A DNA stretch of 64,000 nucleotides from DP-19 sp036496285 (GTDB taxonomy: Bacteria > Desulfobacterota > Binatia > UTPRO1). Shown here in pieces: positions 53,514 to 64,000 of this stretch. The stretch lies in NCBI GenBank assembly GCA_036496285.1, contig DASXLI010000015.1, positions 40,154 through 104,153 on the forward strand. The letters are read 5' to 3'. Every line of letters begins with the position of its first letter. Position 1 is the stretch's first letter. Below the pieces are notes generated by a model. The model saw only the letters and a list, made by a program, of their open reading frames with translations. It was not told where the DNA came from and did no database searches. The translations under genes and the position numbers were made by a program.

Positions 53514-54458
53514 ATGAGCGAGACCGACCGACCGCAGATCCACCTGCGTCGCCTCGAGAAGCGCTTCGGCCCGCGCGTGGCGCTGGCCGGTGTCGACCTC
53601 GACCTCGACGGTCCCCAGCTCGTCGGAGTGATCGGGCCGGACGGCGCCGGCAAGACGACGCTGCTCCGCACCATCGTCGGCCTGCTCGAGTGCACCGCTG
53701 AGCGCGCCACCGTGCTCGGCGTCGATCTCCTGGCGAAGGACGTGCGCGCGCTGAAGGCCCGCGCCGGCTACGTGCCGCAGACGTTCAGCCTGCACCGCGA
53801 TCTCTCGGTGATCGAGAACCTGCGCTTCACCTCGCGCCTCCACCGTCTGCCGGAGGACGAGCTGCGGCGGCGGGTCGGCCCGCTCCTCGAGCGCACCGGC
53901 CTGGCGCCGTTCGCGGACCGGGCAGCGGGCGCGCTCTCCGGCGGCATGAAGCAGAAGCTCGCGATCATCAACGCGCTCCTGCCCGAGCCGGCGTTGCTGG
54001 TGCTGGACGAGCCGACGGCGGGCGTCGACGTCGTCGCCCGTGCCGAGATCGCGACGATGCTGCAGGCGCGGCGGCACGACACCCTGATCCTGCTCAGCAC
54101 GAGCTACCTCGACGAGACCGCGGCGTGCGACCGTCTGATCTACCTCGACGGCGGCCGTGTGGTGGCGACCGGTACGCCGGCGGAGCTCACCGCGGCCGCC
54201 GCCGTCGAGCTCTATCGCGCCTGGGGCGCGATGCCGCGCGCCGCCGCCCGGGCCGCGCGCGGCCTGCCCTACGTCGCGGACGCGTACACGACGGGACGGT
54301 TCGCCCGCGTCGAGGTGCCGATCGCTCGCAGCCCGGGCGCGGCGCGCGTGCTCCACGACCTCGCCGCGCTCGACGACGCCGGCGTGCGCTTCGTCGAGCA
54401 GGTGCCCGCCGACACCGAGGCAATGCTGCTCGCACTCGCGCGCAGGTCGGCGGCATGA
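53514..54458 (+). CDS. ABC transporter ATP-binding protein
   Basis: 314 residues. Walker A GPDGAGKTT (41-49), Q-loop region YVPQTFSLHRDLSVIENL, signature LSGGMKQK, Walker B LLVLDEPTAGVD, then an H-loop region where STSYLDE carries Tyr instead of the usual His. It corresponds to the first half of the double-ATPase YbhF. It starts 4 bp after the HlyD stop and overlaps the next gene by ATGA. The C-terminal ~85 residues are an accessory domain common to drug/antibiotic-type exporters. Confidence 0.9.
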   Translation: MSETDRPQIHLRRLEKRFGPRVALAGVDLDLDGPQLVGVIGPDGAGKTTLLRTIVGLLECTAERATVLGVDLLAKDVRALKARAGYVPQTFSLHRDLSVIENLRFTSRLHRLPEDELRRRVGPLLERTGLAPFADRAAGALSGGMKQKLAIINALLPEPALLVLDEPTAGVDVVARAEIATMLQARRHDTLILLSTSYLDETAACDRLIYLDGGRVVATGTPAELTAAAAVELYRAWGAMPRAAARAARGLPYVADAYTTGRFARVEVPIARSPGAARVLHDLAALDDAGVRFVEQVPADTEAMLLALARRSAA

Positions 54459-56632
54459 GCGCGCCGCCGATCATCCGGACGCGCGGCCTCACCAAGCGCT
54501 TCGGCGACTTCACGGCGGTCGATGCACTGAGCTTCACCGTCGAGCCCGGGTCGATCTTCGCATTCCTCGGCGCCAACGGCTCCGGCAAGAGCACGACCAT
54601 CCGCATGCTGATCGGCCTGCTCACCCCGACGGCCGGCACGATCGAGGTGGACGGCATCGACGTGATCCACAACCCGCGCGTCGTCCGCGACCACATCGGC
54701 TACATGGGCCAGCGCGTGAGCCTCTACGCCGGCCTCACGCTGCGCGAGAACCTCGAATTCTACGCCGGCCTCTACGGGCTCACCGGCCGCGAGCTGGAGG
54801 AGCGGTGGGGCGCCGTGCGCGAGCGCTTCGCGCTCGGCGACGCCGAGTACACCGAGGCGAGCGAGCTGCCGGCGGGCATCCGCCAGCGCGCGGGGCTGGC
54901 GCTCAGCACCCTGCACCGCCCGCGCGTGCTCTTCCTCGACGAGCCGACCGCGGGCGTCGACGTGCAGAACCGCCTGCGCTTCTGGGACCTGATCCAGGAG
55001 GAGGCCCAGCACGGCGTGACGGTCTTCGTCACCACGCACTTCCTCGAGGAGGTGGAGTACTGCGATTGGGTCTGCTTCATCGACGCCGGCCGCCTGATCG
55101 CCAACGCCGCGCCCGAGGACATCCGCCGCCGCTACTCGGACGGCTACCGCATCACGCTCGCGGCGCCGGGCGGGGCGGATGCGGAGGCCGGCGAGCGCTG
55201 GCGGCGGGCCGGCGTGGAGGTCACGGCAAGCGCCGGGGGCCTCGTGGTGCAGGCGCCGACGCTCACCCCCGAGGTGCTCGACGCGCTGGCGGCGACGTCC
55301 CACCGCGGCGTCGACGGCACCACCCATATCGAGCAGCCGGAGATGGGCGCAGTCTTCCAGGCCCTGATGCACGCGCCACGCGCACCGACGGAGCCGGCGA
55401 TCGACGAGGGCCGGACGGCCGAGGCGGCCGCATCCGCTCCCGCCGCCGCGACGCCCGAGCCCGTGGACCAGCGCCGCGCCGCGGCCGAGGGTGCGCTCGC
55501 CGCCCGCTGGCGGCGCCTCCGGACGCTCATGCGGCGCGAGGCGCGTGCGACCCTGCGCGATCCGTTCACGGTCGCCATGCTGATCCTCGTGCCGATCGGC
55601 GCGCTCCTCGCCTTCGGCTACACCCTCTCGACCGAGGTGAAGGACCTCGCGCTCGGCGTGCACGACGCGAGCGGTACCACCGCGAGCCGCCGCTTCGTCG
55701 CCGAGCTCGCCGCCAACGGCACGTTCGAGCCCCGTCGCTTCGCCGCGCGCGAGCGCATGCAGCGCGCGCTCGTCGCGGGCGACATCAGCGTCGGCGTGGT
55801 CATCCCGCCCGACTTCGACCGCCAGCTGCGCGACGAGCAGACCAGCGGACGTCCCGCCGAGGTCCAGGTCATCTACGACGGCGGCGAGACGGTGCTCGCC
55901 GGCAACTCGGAGGCCTTCCTGCGCGGCATCGCGCAGGCAACCGGCCATGCGCTCACGGCCGGTGAGCCGCCGCGCGGGCCGGTCGAGAGCGGCGGCATCG
56001 CCGTGGTGACGCGTGCGCTCTTCAACCCGCGCCTGAGCGGCGTGCCCTTCATGGTCGCTGGCACGTACGGCTTCGTGCTGACGTTCCTCACCACGCTCAT
56101 CACCGCGGTCTCGATCGTGAACGAGAAGCTCTCTGGAACCTTCGAGCAGCTGCAGGTCACGCCGGCGACGGCGTCCGAGATCGTGCTCGGCAAGATCCTG
56201 CCGCTCGGCGGCGTCTTCACCCTGGACGTCATCCTGATGATGCTGATCTCCGGGTTCCTGCTCGGGGTGTGGCCGGCCGGCAGCGCGATCTTCTTCGTCA
56301 TCGTCGCCTCGTTCTACATCGTGATCTCGCTTGCGCTCGGCCTCATCTTCTCGGCGACCTCCGGCAGCGCCGCGGAAGCCGTGCAGAAGACCGTCCTCTT
56401 CAGCATCCCGCTCAACTTCATCGGCGGCTTCGTCTTTCCCGTGCGCAACATGCCGGCGATCTTCCGCGGCATCTCGGTCCTGCTCCCGGCAACGCACTTC
56501 ATCAGCATCAGCCGCTCGATCTACCTGCGCGCCGAAGGGCCACTGCTCCTGCTGCCGAGGCTCGCGGTCATCGCGGGCTACGGCGTGGTGCTGATGGCGT
56601 TCGCGTTCCGCAGCGTCGCCAGGCGGGCGTGA
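54455..56632 (+). CDS. ABC ATPase fused to ABC-2 type permease
   Basis: 725 residues. The N-terminal ATPase has Walker A GANGSGKST (39-47), a degenerate signature LPAGIRQR, Walker B VLFLDEPTAGVD and H-loop VTTHFLEEVEYCDW. A ~55-residue Ala/Pro/Glu linker (residues ~305-360) leads to an ABC-2 permease with an N-terminal helix (VAMLILVPIGALLAFGYTL), a large periplasmic domain and five helices (FVLTFLTTLITAVSIVNEKLSGTFEQLQVTPA..). It joins the equivalents of the second half of YbhF and YbhS in one chain. It overlaps the upstream ATPase by ATGA and is 7 bp from the next permease. Confidence 0.9.
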   Translation: MSAPPIIRTRGLTKRFGDFTAVDALSFTVEPGSIFAFLGANGSGKSTTIRMLIGLLTPTAGTIEVDGIDVIHNPRVVRDHIGYMGQRVSLYAGLTLRENLEFYAGLYGLTGRELEERWGAVRERFALGDAEYTEASELPAGIRQRAGLALSTLHRPRVLFLDEPTAGVDVQNRLRFWDLIQEEAQHGVTVFVTTHFLEEVEYCDWVCFIDAGRLIANAAPEDIRRRYSDGYRITLAAPGGADAEAGERWRRAGVEVTASAGGLVVQAPTLTPEVLDALAATSHRGVDGTTHIEQPEMGAVFQALMHAPRAPTEPAIDEGRTAEAAASAPAAATPEPVDQRRAAAEGALAARWRRLRTLMRREARATLRDPFTVAMLILVPIGALLAFGYTLSTEVKDLALGVHDASGTTASRRFVAELAANGTFEPRRFAARERMQRALVAGDISVGVVIPPDFDRQLRDEQTSGRPAEVQVIYDGGETVLAGNSEAFLRGIAQATGHALTAGEPPRGPVESGGIAVVTRALFNPRLSGVPFMVAGTYGFVLTFLTTLITAVSIVNEKLSGTFEQLQVTPATASEIVLGKILPLGGVFTLDVILMMLISGFLLGVWPAGSAIFFVIVASFYIVISLALGLIFSATSGSAAEAVQKTVLFSIPLNFIGGFVFPVRNMPAIFRGISVLLPATHFISISRSIYLRAEGPLLLLPRLAVIAGYGVVLMAFAFRSVARRA

Positions 56633-56639
56633 GGGCACC

Positions 56640-57776
56640 GTGAGCCGGCGCTTCTGGTCGAACATCCTGGCAGTCGCCTACAAGGAGGCGACCGTGCTGC
56701 GCCACGATCGCGCGTTCCTCGCCGTCGTGTTCGTGCAGCCGATCATGATGACGACGCTCTTCGCGCTGGCGCTCTCGAACAAGCCCGAGAACGTGCCGTG
56801 GGCCGTGCTCGACCACAGCGCCACCTCCGTCTCGCGGCGTCTCGTCGACGAGGTGCTGGCGACCGGACATTTCCTGCAGCCGCGTCAGGTCACGAGCTAC
56901 GATGAGGGGCGCGATCTCCTGCGCACCGGCAATGCGCTCGCGTTCCTCGTGATCCCGGACGATCTCGCGCGTGCCCGCGAGCGCGGCGGCGCGCGCGTGC
57001 AGGTGCTCCTCGACGGCGCCGACCCGCTCTCGGCGGCGCGCGTCGGCGGCTACATCACAGGGGTCGGCGCCGCCTTCGGCGCGACCGACGCGCCCGCCGC
57101 CCGCCGGCCGCCGATGCCCGGGCCGCGCGACGGCGCGATCGCGCTCCGCCAGCGCTTCTGGTTCAACCCGACGCTCGACGACCGCACCTTCTTCCTCTCC
57201 GCGCTCGCGGCGATGCTGCTCACCAATCTCGCACTGTCCGCCACCAGCCTGGCGCTGGTCGGCGAGCGCGAGAACGGCACCTACGAGCAGATGCTGTCGC
57301 TGCCCACGACGCCGGTCGAGATCGTCCTCGGCAAGCTCGTGCCGTACGTGGCGCTCTGCTACCTCGAGGTGCTGATCGCGCTCATCCCGGCGGGCGTGAT
57401 CTTCGGCGTCTGGCCTCAGGGCCATTGGGTGACCGTGCTGGCGATCACCCTGCCCTTCATCCTCGCCTCGCTCGGCGTCGGCACGTTCATCTCGTCGGTG
57501 GCGCGGAACTCGGCGCAATCGGTCTTCCTGAGCGTCTTCTTCATCATGCCGTCGTTCGTGCTCTCGGGCGTGAACATGCCCTACCAGCTCATGCCGAACC
57601 CGATTCGCCAGATCGGCGGCCTGCTACCGCTGCGCTGGTATCAGATCGCGCTGCGGCGGGTGTTCGAGCGCGGTGCGGGCTTCGCCGAGGTGTGGATTCC
57701 GACCGCCGTCCTCACCACGATGTTCCTCATCACGCTCGCCGCCGTCTCGTGGCGGATGAAGCCGCGTCTCGGCTGA
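56640..57776 (+). CDS. ABC-2 type permease (YbhR-like)
   Basis: 378 residues from a GTG (MSRRFWSNILAVAYKEATVLRHDRAFLAVVFVQPIMM). It has one N-terminal helix, a ~130-residue periplasmic domain and five C-terminal helices including ALVGERENGTYEQMLSLPTTPVEIVLGKL and FFIMPSFVLSGVNMPYQLMPNPIRQI, the signature segments of DrrB/YhhJ-type permeases. It pairs with the permease half of the preceding fusion protein. It ends convergently with the Hsp70-like gene 15 bp away. Confidence 0.9.
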   Translation: MSRRFWSNILAVAYKEATVLRHDRAFLAVVFVQPIMMTTLFALALSNKPENVPWAVLDHSATSVSRRLVDEVLATGHFLQPRQVTSYDEGRDLLRTGNALAFLVIPDDLARARERGGARVQVLLDGADPLSAARVGGYITGVGAAFGATDAPAARRPPMPGPRDGAIALRQRFWFNPTLDDRTFFLSALAAMLLTNLALSATSLALVGERENGTYEQMLSLPTTPVEIVLGKLVPYVALCYLEVLIALIPAGVIFGVWPQGHWVTVLAITLPFILASLGVGTFISSVARNSAQSVFLSVFFIMPSFVLSGVNMPYQLMPNPIRQIGGLLPLRWYQIALRRVFERGAGFAEVWIPTAVLTTMFLITLAAVSWRMKPRLG

Positions 57777-57791
57777 CGGGCGAGCGTGCCG

Positions 57792-57795
<4 letters not shown>
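57773..57795. terminator. Hairpin spanning two convergent stop codons
   Basis: CTGACGG (57773-57779) pairs with CCGTCAG (57789-57795) over a 9-nt loop. The arms contain the stop codons of the permease (TGA) and of the opposite Hsp70-like gene. No T-run is present; a bidirectional terminator is possible. Confidence 0.35.
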
Positions 57796-60572
<2,777 letters not shown>

Positions 60573-60587
60573 GGACGAAGTCCGCGC

Positions 60588-62393
60588 TCAGTCCGCGGCA
60601 CGCACGCCGAACTCGAGCCGCCAGCGCTGCTCGCCGTCGCGCGCGACGCACCAGATCTCGAGCGTGCCGATCTCGGTGAGATGCACGTGCAGCCGCACCG
60701 GCACGATCGTGCCCTCGTGGTCCGGCCACGGCAAGGTCGTCACCAGCGGCGCCAGCTCCTCGAGCTCGCCGTTCCAACGCTCGAGCTCCGTGCCGACCAC
60801 GTCGCCCTCGCGCGAGGTCGAGCCCAGCATGCGGAACTCGGTCGGCTCGCCGACGCGCAAGCCGAACTCGCTGCCCGGAAGATCGGCTTCCGAGCCCTCC
60901 TCCATGCCGCGTGGCACGACGCACACGGCCTTGATCGGCAGCGGCATGCCGGGCACCGCCGGCATCGCCAGCTCGACGCCGAGGTAGTACGCGCGCGCCG
61001 CGCCGCCGCGGATGCGGATGCCGCGTCCGCGCCGCGCGAGCCCATGATACGCGGCGCCGCGCGCCACGGCGTGGTCGAGGTGGATGCCCGCGAGCTCGCG
61101 CACGCCATCGAGCCAGCCGCCGACGACCTCGCGCACGCGGGTCCGCAGCGCCGCGCCATGGAAGACGCCGCCGTTGAAGAGGAGCGCCGTCGGCCGCCCG
61201 GCCTCGTGGTGGCGCGCGAGGAACTCCGCGACGTGCGCGGTGAGGCGCGCGTCGGCCGCGTACGGCAGGCCGAGCTCCTGCAGGCCGGCGCGCCGGCCGC
61301 GCACCGGCGCCGCGTCGGCCGCGACGCGCGGGAAGAAGCCGTCGATGAGCACGCGCTCGGCGTCGTCGCGGGTGAGGTCGATCTTGACGGCTCCGCCGAC
61401 CACCCGCCGCGAGCGTCCGAGGATCGCGATCGGCACGGACGTGGGCGCGTCGGCGCCGAGCAAGCGCTCCTTGGCGGCGCGACAGGCATGGACGAGGCCG
61501 CGCATCTGCCACTCGTCGAGCGCCGTGCCGTTCGCGGCGAGGCGCTCGCGCAACGTGTAGGCGAGCGCGAGATCCATGTTGTCGCCGCCGAGCAGGATGT
61601 GGTCGCCGACGGCGACGCGCCGGAGCGCGAGCGCGCCCTCCTCCTCGACGACGGCGATGAGGCTCAGATCGGTGGTGCCGCCGCCGACGTCGCACACGAG
61701 GAGGACGTCGCCGACCGTCACCTGTCGCCGCCACGCGTCGCCCGCCGCGGCGATCCAGGCGTAGCAGGCGGCCTGCGGCTCCTCGAGCAGGATGACGTGG
61801 CCGAGACCGGCCGCGGCCGCCGCGCGCACCGTGAGCTCGCGCGCGGACGCGTCGAACGACGCCGGTACCGTGAGGTAGACCTCCTGCTCATCGAGCCGGG
61901 CGCGCGGATCGTCGGCGGCACGCGTCGCGTCCCATGCCTCGCGCAGGTGCCGCAGATACGCCGCGCTCGCCGCCAGCGGCGACACCCGGCGCGCCTCCGC
62001 CGGCGCGCCCCACGGCAGGATGGATGCGGTGCGGTCGACGCCACTCTGGCAGAGCCACGACTTCGCGGATGCGACCAGGCGCGACGGCACCTCGGCGCCA
62101 CGCTCGCGGGCGTAGGTACCGACGGCCACGTCGCCGCCCGCCTGCCACGGCAGATCGAGCGTGCCCGTCTCCTCGGGCGCAGCGAGGTAGAGGAACGACG
62201 GCAGGAGCGTCCGCGCCTCGACCCGTCCCGGGCCGACGACCTGCGGCACCGCGACGACCTCGATCGCCGGCTCCGCCGCCTCGGTGTCGATGCAGGCGAG
62301 GACGCAGTTCGTCGTGCCGAGATCGATGCCGACGATCCAGCGCGACGACTTCGCCGCGCGTCCGCGCTCCGCCGTTCGCCGGCGCTCCGTCAC
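60588..62393 (-). CDS. Hsp70-like ATPase
   Basis: 601 residues from a GTG, with a ~18-residue basic leader before GIDLGTTNCV (22-31). The same landmarks as its neighbour occur: SRLVASAKSWLCQSGVDR, YLTVPASFDASARELTVRAAA, VCDVGGGTTDLSLI and VGDHILLGGDNMDLALAY. The short beta-type C-terminal domain ends at TEIGTLEIWCVARDGEQRWRLEF, and the long extension of the neighbour is absent. It lies between DUF2760 (32 bp upstream) and the larger Hsp70 gene, on one strand, probably as an operon. Confidence 0.87.
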   Translation of the reverse strand: MTERRRTAERGRAAKSSRWIVGIDLGTTNCVLACIDTEAAEPAIEVVAVPQVVGPGRVEARTLLPSFLYLAAPEETGTLDLPWQAGGDVAVGTYARERGAEVPSRLVASAKSWLCQSGVDRTASILPWGAPAEARRVSPLAASAAYLRHLREAWDATRAADDPRARLDEQEVYLTVPASFDASARELTVRAAAAAGLGHVILLEEPQAACYAWIAAAGDAWRRQVTVGDVLLVCDVGGGTTDLSLIAVVEEEGALALRRVAVGDHILLGGDNMDLALAYTLRERLAANGTALDEWQMRGLVHACRAAKERLLGADAPTSVPIAILGRSRRVVGGAVKIDLTRDDAERVLIDGFFPRVAADAAPVRGRRAGLQELGLPYAADARLTAHVAEFLARHHEAGRPTALLFNGGVFHGAALRTRVREVVGGWLDGVRELAGIHLDHAVARGAAYHGLARRGRGIRIRGGAARAYYLGVELAMPAVPGMPLPIKAVCVVPRGMEEGSEADLPGSEFGLRVGEPTEFRMLGSTSREGDVVGTELERWNGELEELAPLVTTLPWPDHEGTIVPVRLHVHLTEIGTLEIWCVARDGEQRWRLEFGVRAAD

Positions 62394-62425
62394 GGGACCG
62401 GACGCCGGTGGTGCAGGTCCGCCAC

Positions 62426-63091
62426 TCAGAGCACCTCGACCTCGGCGGGCGCGATGATCGTCGCGTCCGCGTCACCGGTGCGCTCGGGCAGCGCCACGCT
62501 CTCGGAGCGCCAGCCCGGATGGCGCAGCACGCCGCGGTACGGCGGCTCGCCCCGCACGTTGCCGATGACGCGCACGGCGGCCGGGTCGAAGCCGCGCTCG
62601 ACCGTCACCGTCGCGCCCTCGGCGGCGGCGAGCACCGGGCGGAGCGTGATGCGCTCGCGTAGCGCGCTGCGGCAGCCGTCGTGGATGGAGCGCACGGCCG
62701 TCCCCACCTGCTCGTCGGAGTACGGCGCGAGATTCTCCTCGATGAAGTCCACGAAGCGACCCTCCTGCTGGAGGAGCGCGAGGAGTTGCAGTGCGTCCGC
62801 CCCCGCCGTGACGGGCGGCACCGGCTTCGCCCCGCGCCCCGTGGGAGGGACCTCGGCCGCCGGACGGGCGGAGCCGCGCGCCGCGAGGGCGCCGATCCAG
62901 GCCGCGACGAAGGGCGCCGCGAGCGCGCCGCCCGCCGCCAGCGGATTCGCCACGAGCGCGTCACGCAGCCCCGACTGCCCGCCCGGCAGGAGAGCCGCGA
63001 GCGCAAGCGCGCCCGCGCCGGCACCCGCCAGCGCGATCACCGCGATCAGAATCCAGTTCACCGCCGGAGCGGCGGCGCGCGTTGCTGTCAT
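62426..63091 (-). CDS. DUF2760 domain membrane protein
   Basis: 221 residues. Two hydrophobic helices (WILIAVIALAGAGAGALALAALL and ~residues 48-70), a Pro-rich linker, then the DUF2760 core: ALQLLALLQQEGRFVDFIEENLAPYSDEQVGTAVRSIHDGCRSALRERITLRPV and PPYRGVLRHPGWRSESVALPE. DUF2760 genes commonly sit beside such Hsp70 paralogues, and the order here (DUF2760, Hsp70, large Hsp70) repeats that. It may anchor the chaperones at the inner membrane (inference). The promoter region lies between it and tRNA-Ser(GGA). Confidence 0.85.
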   Translation of the reverse strand: MTATRAAAPAVNWILIAVIALAGAGAGALALAALLPGGQSGLRDALVANPLAAGGALAAPFVAAWIGALAARGSARPAAEVPPTGRGAKPVPPVTAGADALQLLALLQQEGRFVDFIEENLAPYSDEQVGTAVRSIHDGCRSALRERITLRPVLAAAEGATVTVERGFDPAAVRVIGNVRGEPPYRGVLRHPGWRSESVALPERTGDADATIIAPAEVEVL

Positions 63092-63146
63092 GCAGTGCTC
63101 CCGATCTCTCGACCCATACGGATGTGGTGGCGGCGCGCGAAAGGAG

Positions 63147-63233
63147 CGGAGAGGGTGGGATTCGAACCCACGGTAGGTGTTACCCTACACACGCTTTCCA
63201 AGCGTGCTCCTTCAGCCACTCGGACACCTCTCC
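63147..63233 (-). tRNA. tRNA-Ser(GGA)
   Basis: 87 nt with a long variable arm, as in serine tRNAs. Acceptor GGAGAGG pairs with CCTCTCC, the anticodon arm is CACGC-TTGGAAA-GCGTG (anticodon GGA), the T-arm is GTGGG-TTCGAAT-CCCAC, and the discriminator is G. CCA is not encoded. Confidence 0.97.
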
Positions 63234-63296
63234 AGGCGACGCCCTCGCTCTACCTCATGCGTCCCGCACCCGCTACCGAAGCGCGGCAGGAAGGAG

Positions 63297-63383
63297 CGGA
63301 GAGGGTGGGATTCGAACCCACGGAGGCGTTAGCCTCACACGATTTCGAGTCGTGCCGTTTCAACCGGGCTCACGCACCTCTCC
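63297..63383 (-). tRNA. tRNA-Ser(CGA)
   Basis: 87 nt with a long variable arm. Acceptor GGAGAGG/CCTCTCC, anticodon arm CACGA-CTCGAAA-TCGTG (anticodon CGA), T-arm identical to the neighbouring tRNA-Ser(GGA), discriminator G, CCA not encoded. It is 63 bp upstream of the other serine tRNA and probably co-transcribed with it. Confidence 0.97.
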
Positions 63384-63414
63384 ATGGGGTCCGCCCGCGT
63401 ACGGGAAGGCGTCC

Positions 63415-63443
63415 TTCCTATCCCGGTTGCCGGTCGATGCCAA
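63415..63443 (-). promoter_or_regulatory. Candidate promoter of the tRNA-Ser pair
   Basis: On the minus strand TTGGCA (63443-63438), a 17-bp spacer and TAGGAA (63420-63415), about 30 bp before the 5' end of tRNA-Ser(CGA). The rest of the gap 63444-63664 is relatively AT-richer and holds no gene I can support. Confidence 0.4.
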
Positions 63444-63664
63444 ATCGTACGGGCGATCGGTCCGGTATTGCTGATCCACCTGCGTCGTCTGGCACTTCTG
63501 CAACAATGGGCACCTCCAGACCTGACGCAGAAACCGTGACAATTCGCAGTCTACTACGCATGGCGTTGGGGCAGGGTTTTTGCACAGGCCCTCCATTCGC
63601 CGATCGCGCCCCGCTCGCGAGAACCATCGAACCCCATTTGAGAGAACGAAGGAGGATTCCCCGC

Positions 63665-64000
63665 ATGCAGCGCTTCATCACCGGCCTGGCGGTCATCGCC
63701 CTGGGCCTCACCGTGGCGGCCAGCACCGCCCACGCGCAGTTCAACAGCCCGTTCAAGGGCAAGCAGTTCAAGGGCAACCTGATGACGACGTACAACCCTT
63801 GTACGGCGCCGGACACCGTGACCGACGACGCAGTTCCGGCGTGCTCGACGATCGTCCGCACCGACACGAACTGCGGCTACGGCGGCGGTCAGGGCAAGAT
63901 CCAGTTGAAGACACAGACGGTCGGCAACTACGATGCGCGCCTGAAGCTCGTCACGCTCGACACCGGCTGCGAAGGAAAGACCTTGACCTTCCAAGCGGTG
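63665..64000 (+). CDS. Small secreted protein, cut by the window end
   Basis: 112 residues are visible and the frame is still open at base 64000. The ATG at 63665 follows AAGGAGG (9-nt spacing) and starts a signal peptide (MQRFITGLAVIALGLTVAAS, cleavage near AHAQF). The mature part is Lys/Thr/Gly-rich and beta-like, with cysteines in YNPCTAPD, VPACSTIV, DTNCGYGGG and DTGCEGKT. I do not recognise a family. It loosely resembles the beta-rich tail of the cytochrome protein at 3918-7334 in composition, not in clear alignment. Confidence 0.75.
   Translation, partial: MQRFITGLAVIALGLTVAASTAHAQFNSPFKGKQFKGNLMTTYNPCTAPDTVTDDAVPACSTIVRTDTNCGYGGGQGKIQLKTQTVGNYDARLKLVTLDTGCEGKTLTFQAV

Overview
The window is 64 kb of dense, high-GC bacterial chromosome. 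It has many GTG starts, most operons are joined by 4-bp ATGA or GTGA stop/start overlaps, and I see no insertion sequence, prophage or CRISPR array. The gene content suggests a deltaproteobacterium-like or Binatia-like lineage: a secreted beta-propeller/multihaem cytochrome protein, FG-GAP proteins, Hsp70-Hsp70-DUF2760, a DUF1573-like protein and a large exopolysaccharide locus. That placement is inference from gene content, not a phylogeny.

Layout. 1-8.4 kb: 3' part of an M1 aminopeptidase, a glutathione S-transferase, a class II aldolase-like protein, a 1138-residue secreted beta-propeller/cytochrome protein and a divergent TetR regulator. 8.4-17.5 kb: an AddA/AddB-like helicase-nuclease pair, a radical SAM protein and an MFS transporter. 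17.5-17.9 kb: a tRNA-Asn(GUU) gene split inside its anticodon by a 264-nt group I intron, with its own promoter and terminator; this is the most unusual element of the window. 18-26.7 kb: a polysaccharide locus (DUF1573-like protein, two GT4-type glycosyltransferases, two GT2 glycosyltransferases, an O-antigen ligase-like protein and a flippase). 26.8-31.1 kb: two paralogous secreted proteins of unknown function bracketing an FG-GAP protein. These lie in the same direction as the polysaccharide genes, at short spacing, behind a promoter with a perfect TTGACA -35 box.

31.2-34 kb: recR, ybaB/ebfC, dnaX and the small SRP RNA. 34-38 kb: molybdenum enzyme genes (mobA, fdhD with a C-terminal extension, an FdhF/YdeP-type oxidoreductase). 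38-43 kb: an acyl-CoA synthetase, a PAS histidine kinase and a frameshifted acyltransferase. 43.3-45.2 kb: an operon of zinc-ribbon PspC protein, ECF sigma factor, zinc-finger anti-sigma factor and a second PspC protein, preceded by a TGAACC-N16-CGTA promoter that looks autoregulated. 45.3-48 kb: an Fpg/Nei glycosylase and a phosphate transporter with its DUF47 partner.

48-50 kb: a TetR regulator and an Fe-S/SCP2 protein that share a TTAAC-N3-GTTAA element. 50.2-57.8 kb: a CecR-like TetR regulator with a complete tripartite ABC exporter, in which the second ATPase is fused to a permease. 57.8-63.1 kb: two large Hsp70-like ATPases and a DUF2760 protein. 63.1-64 kb: two tRNA-Ser genes (GGA and CGA) and the 5' part of a small secreted protein cut by the window end. 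All functions were assigned by reading motifs; no database search was possible.
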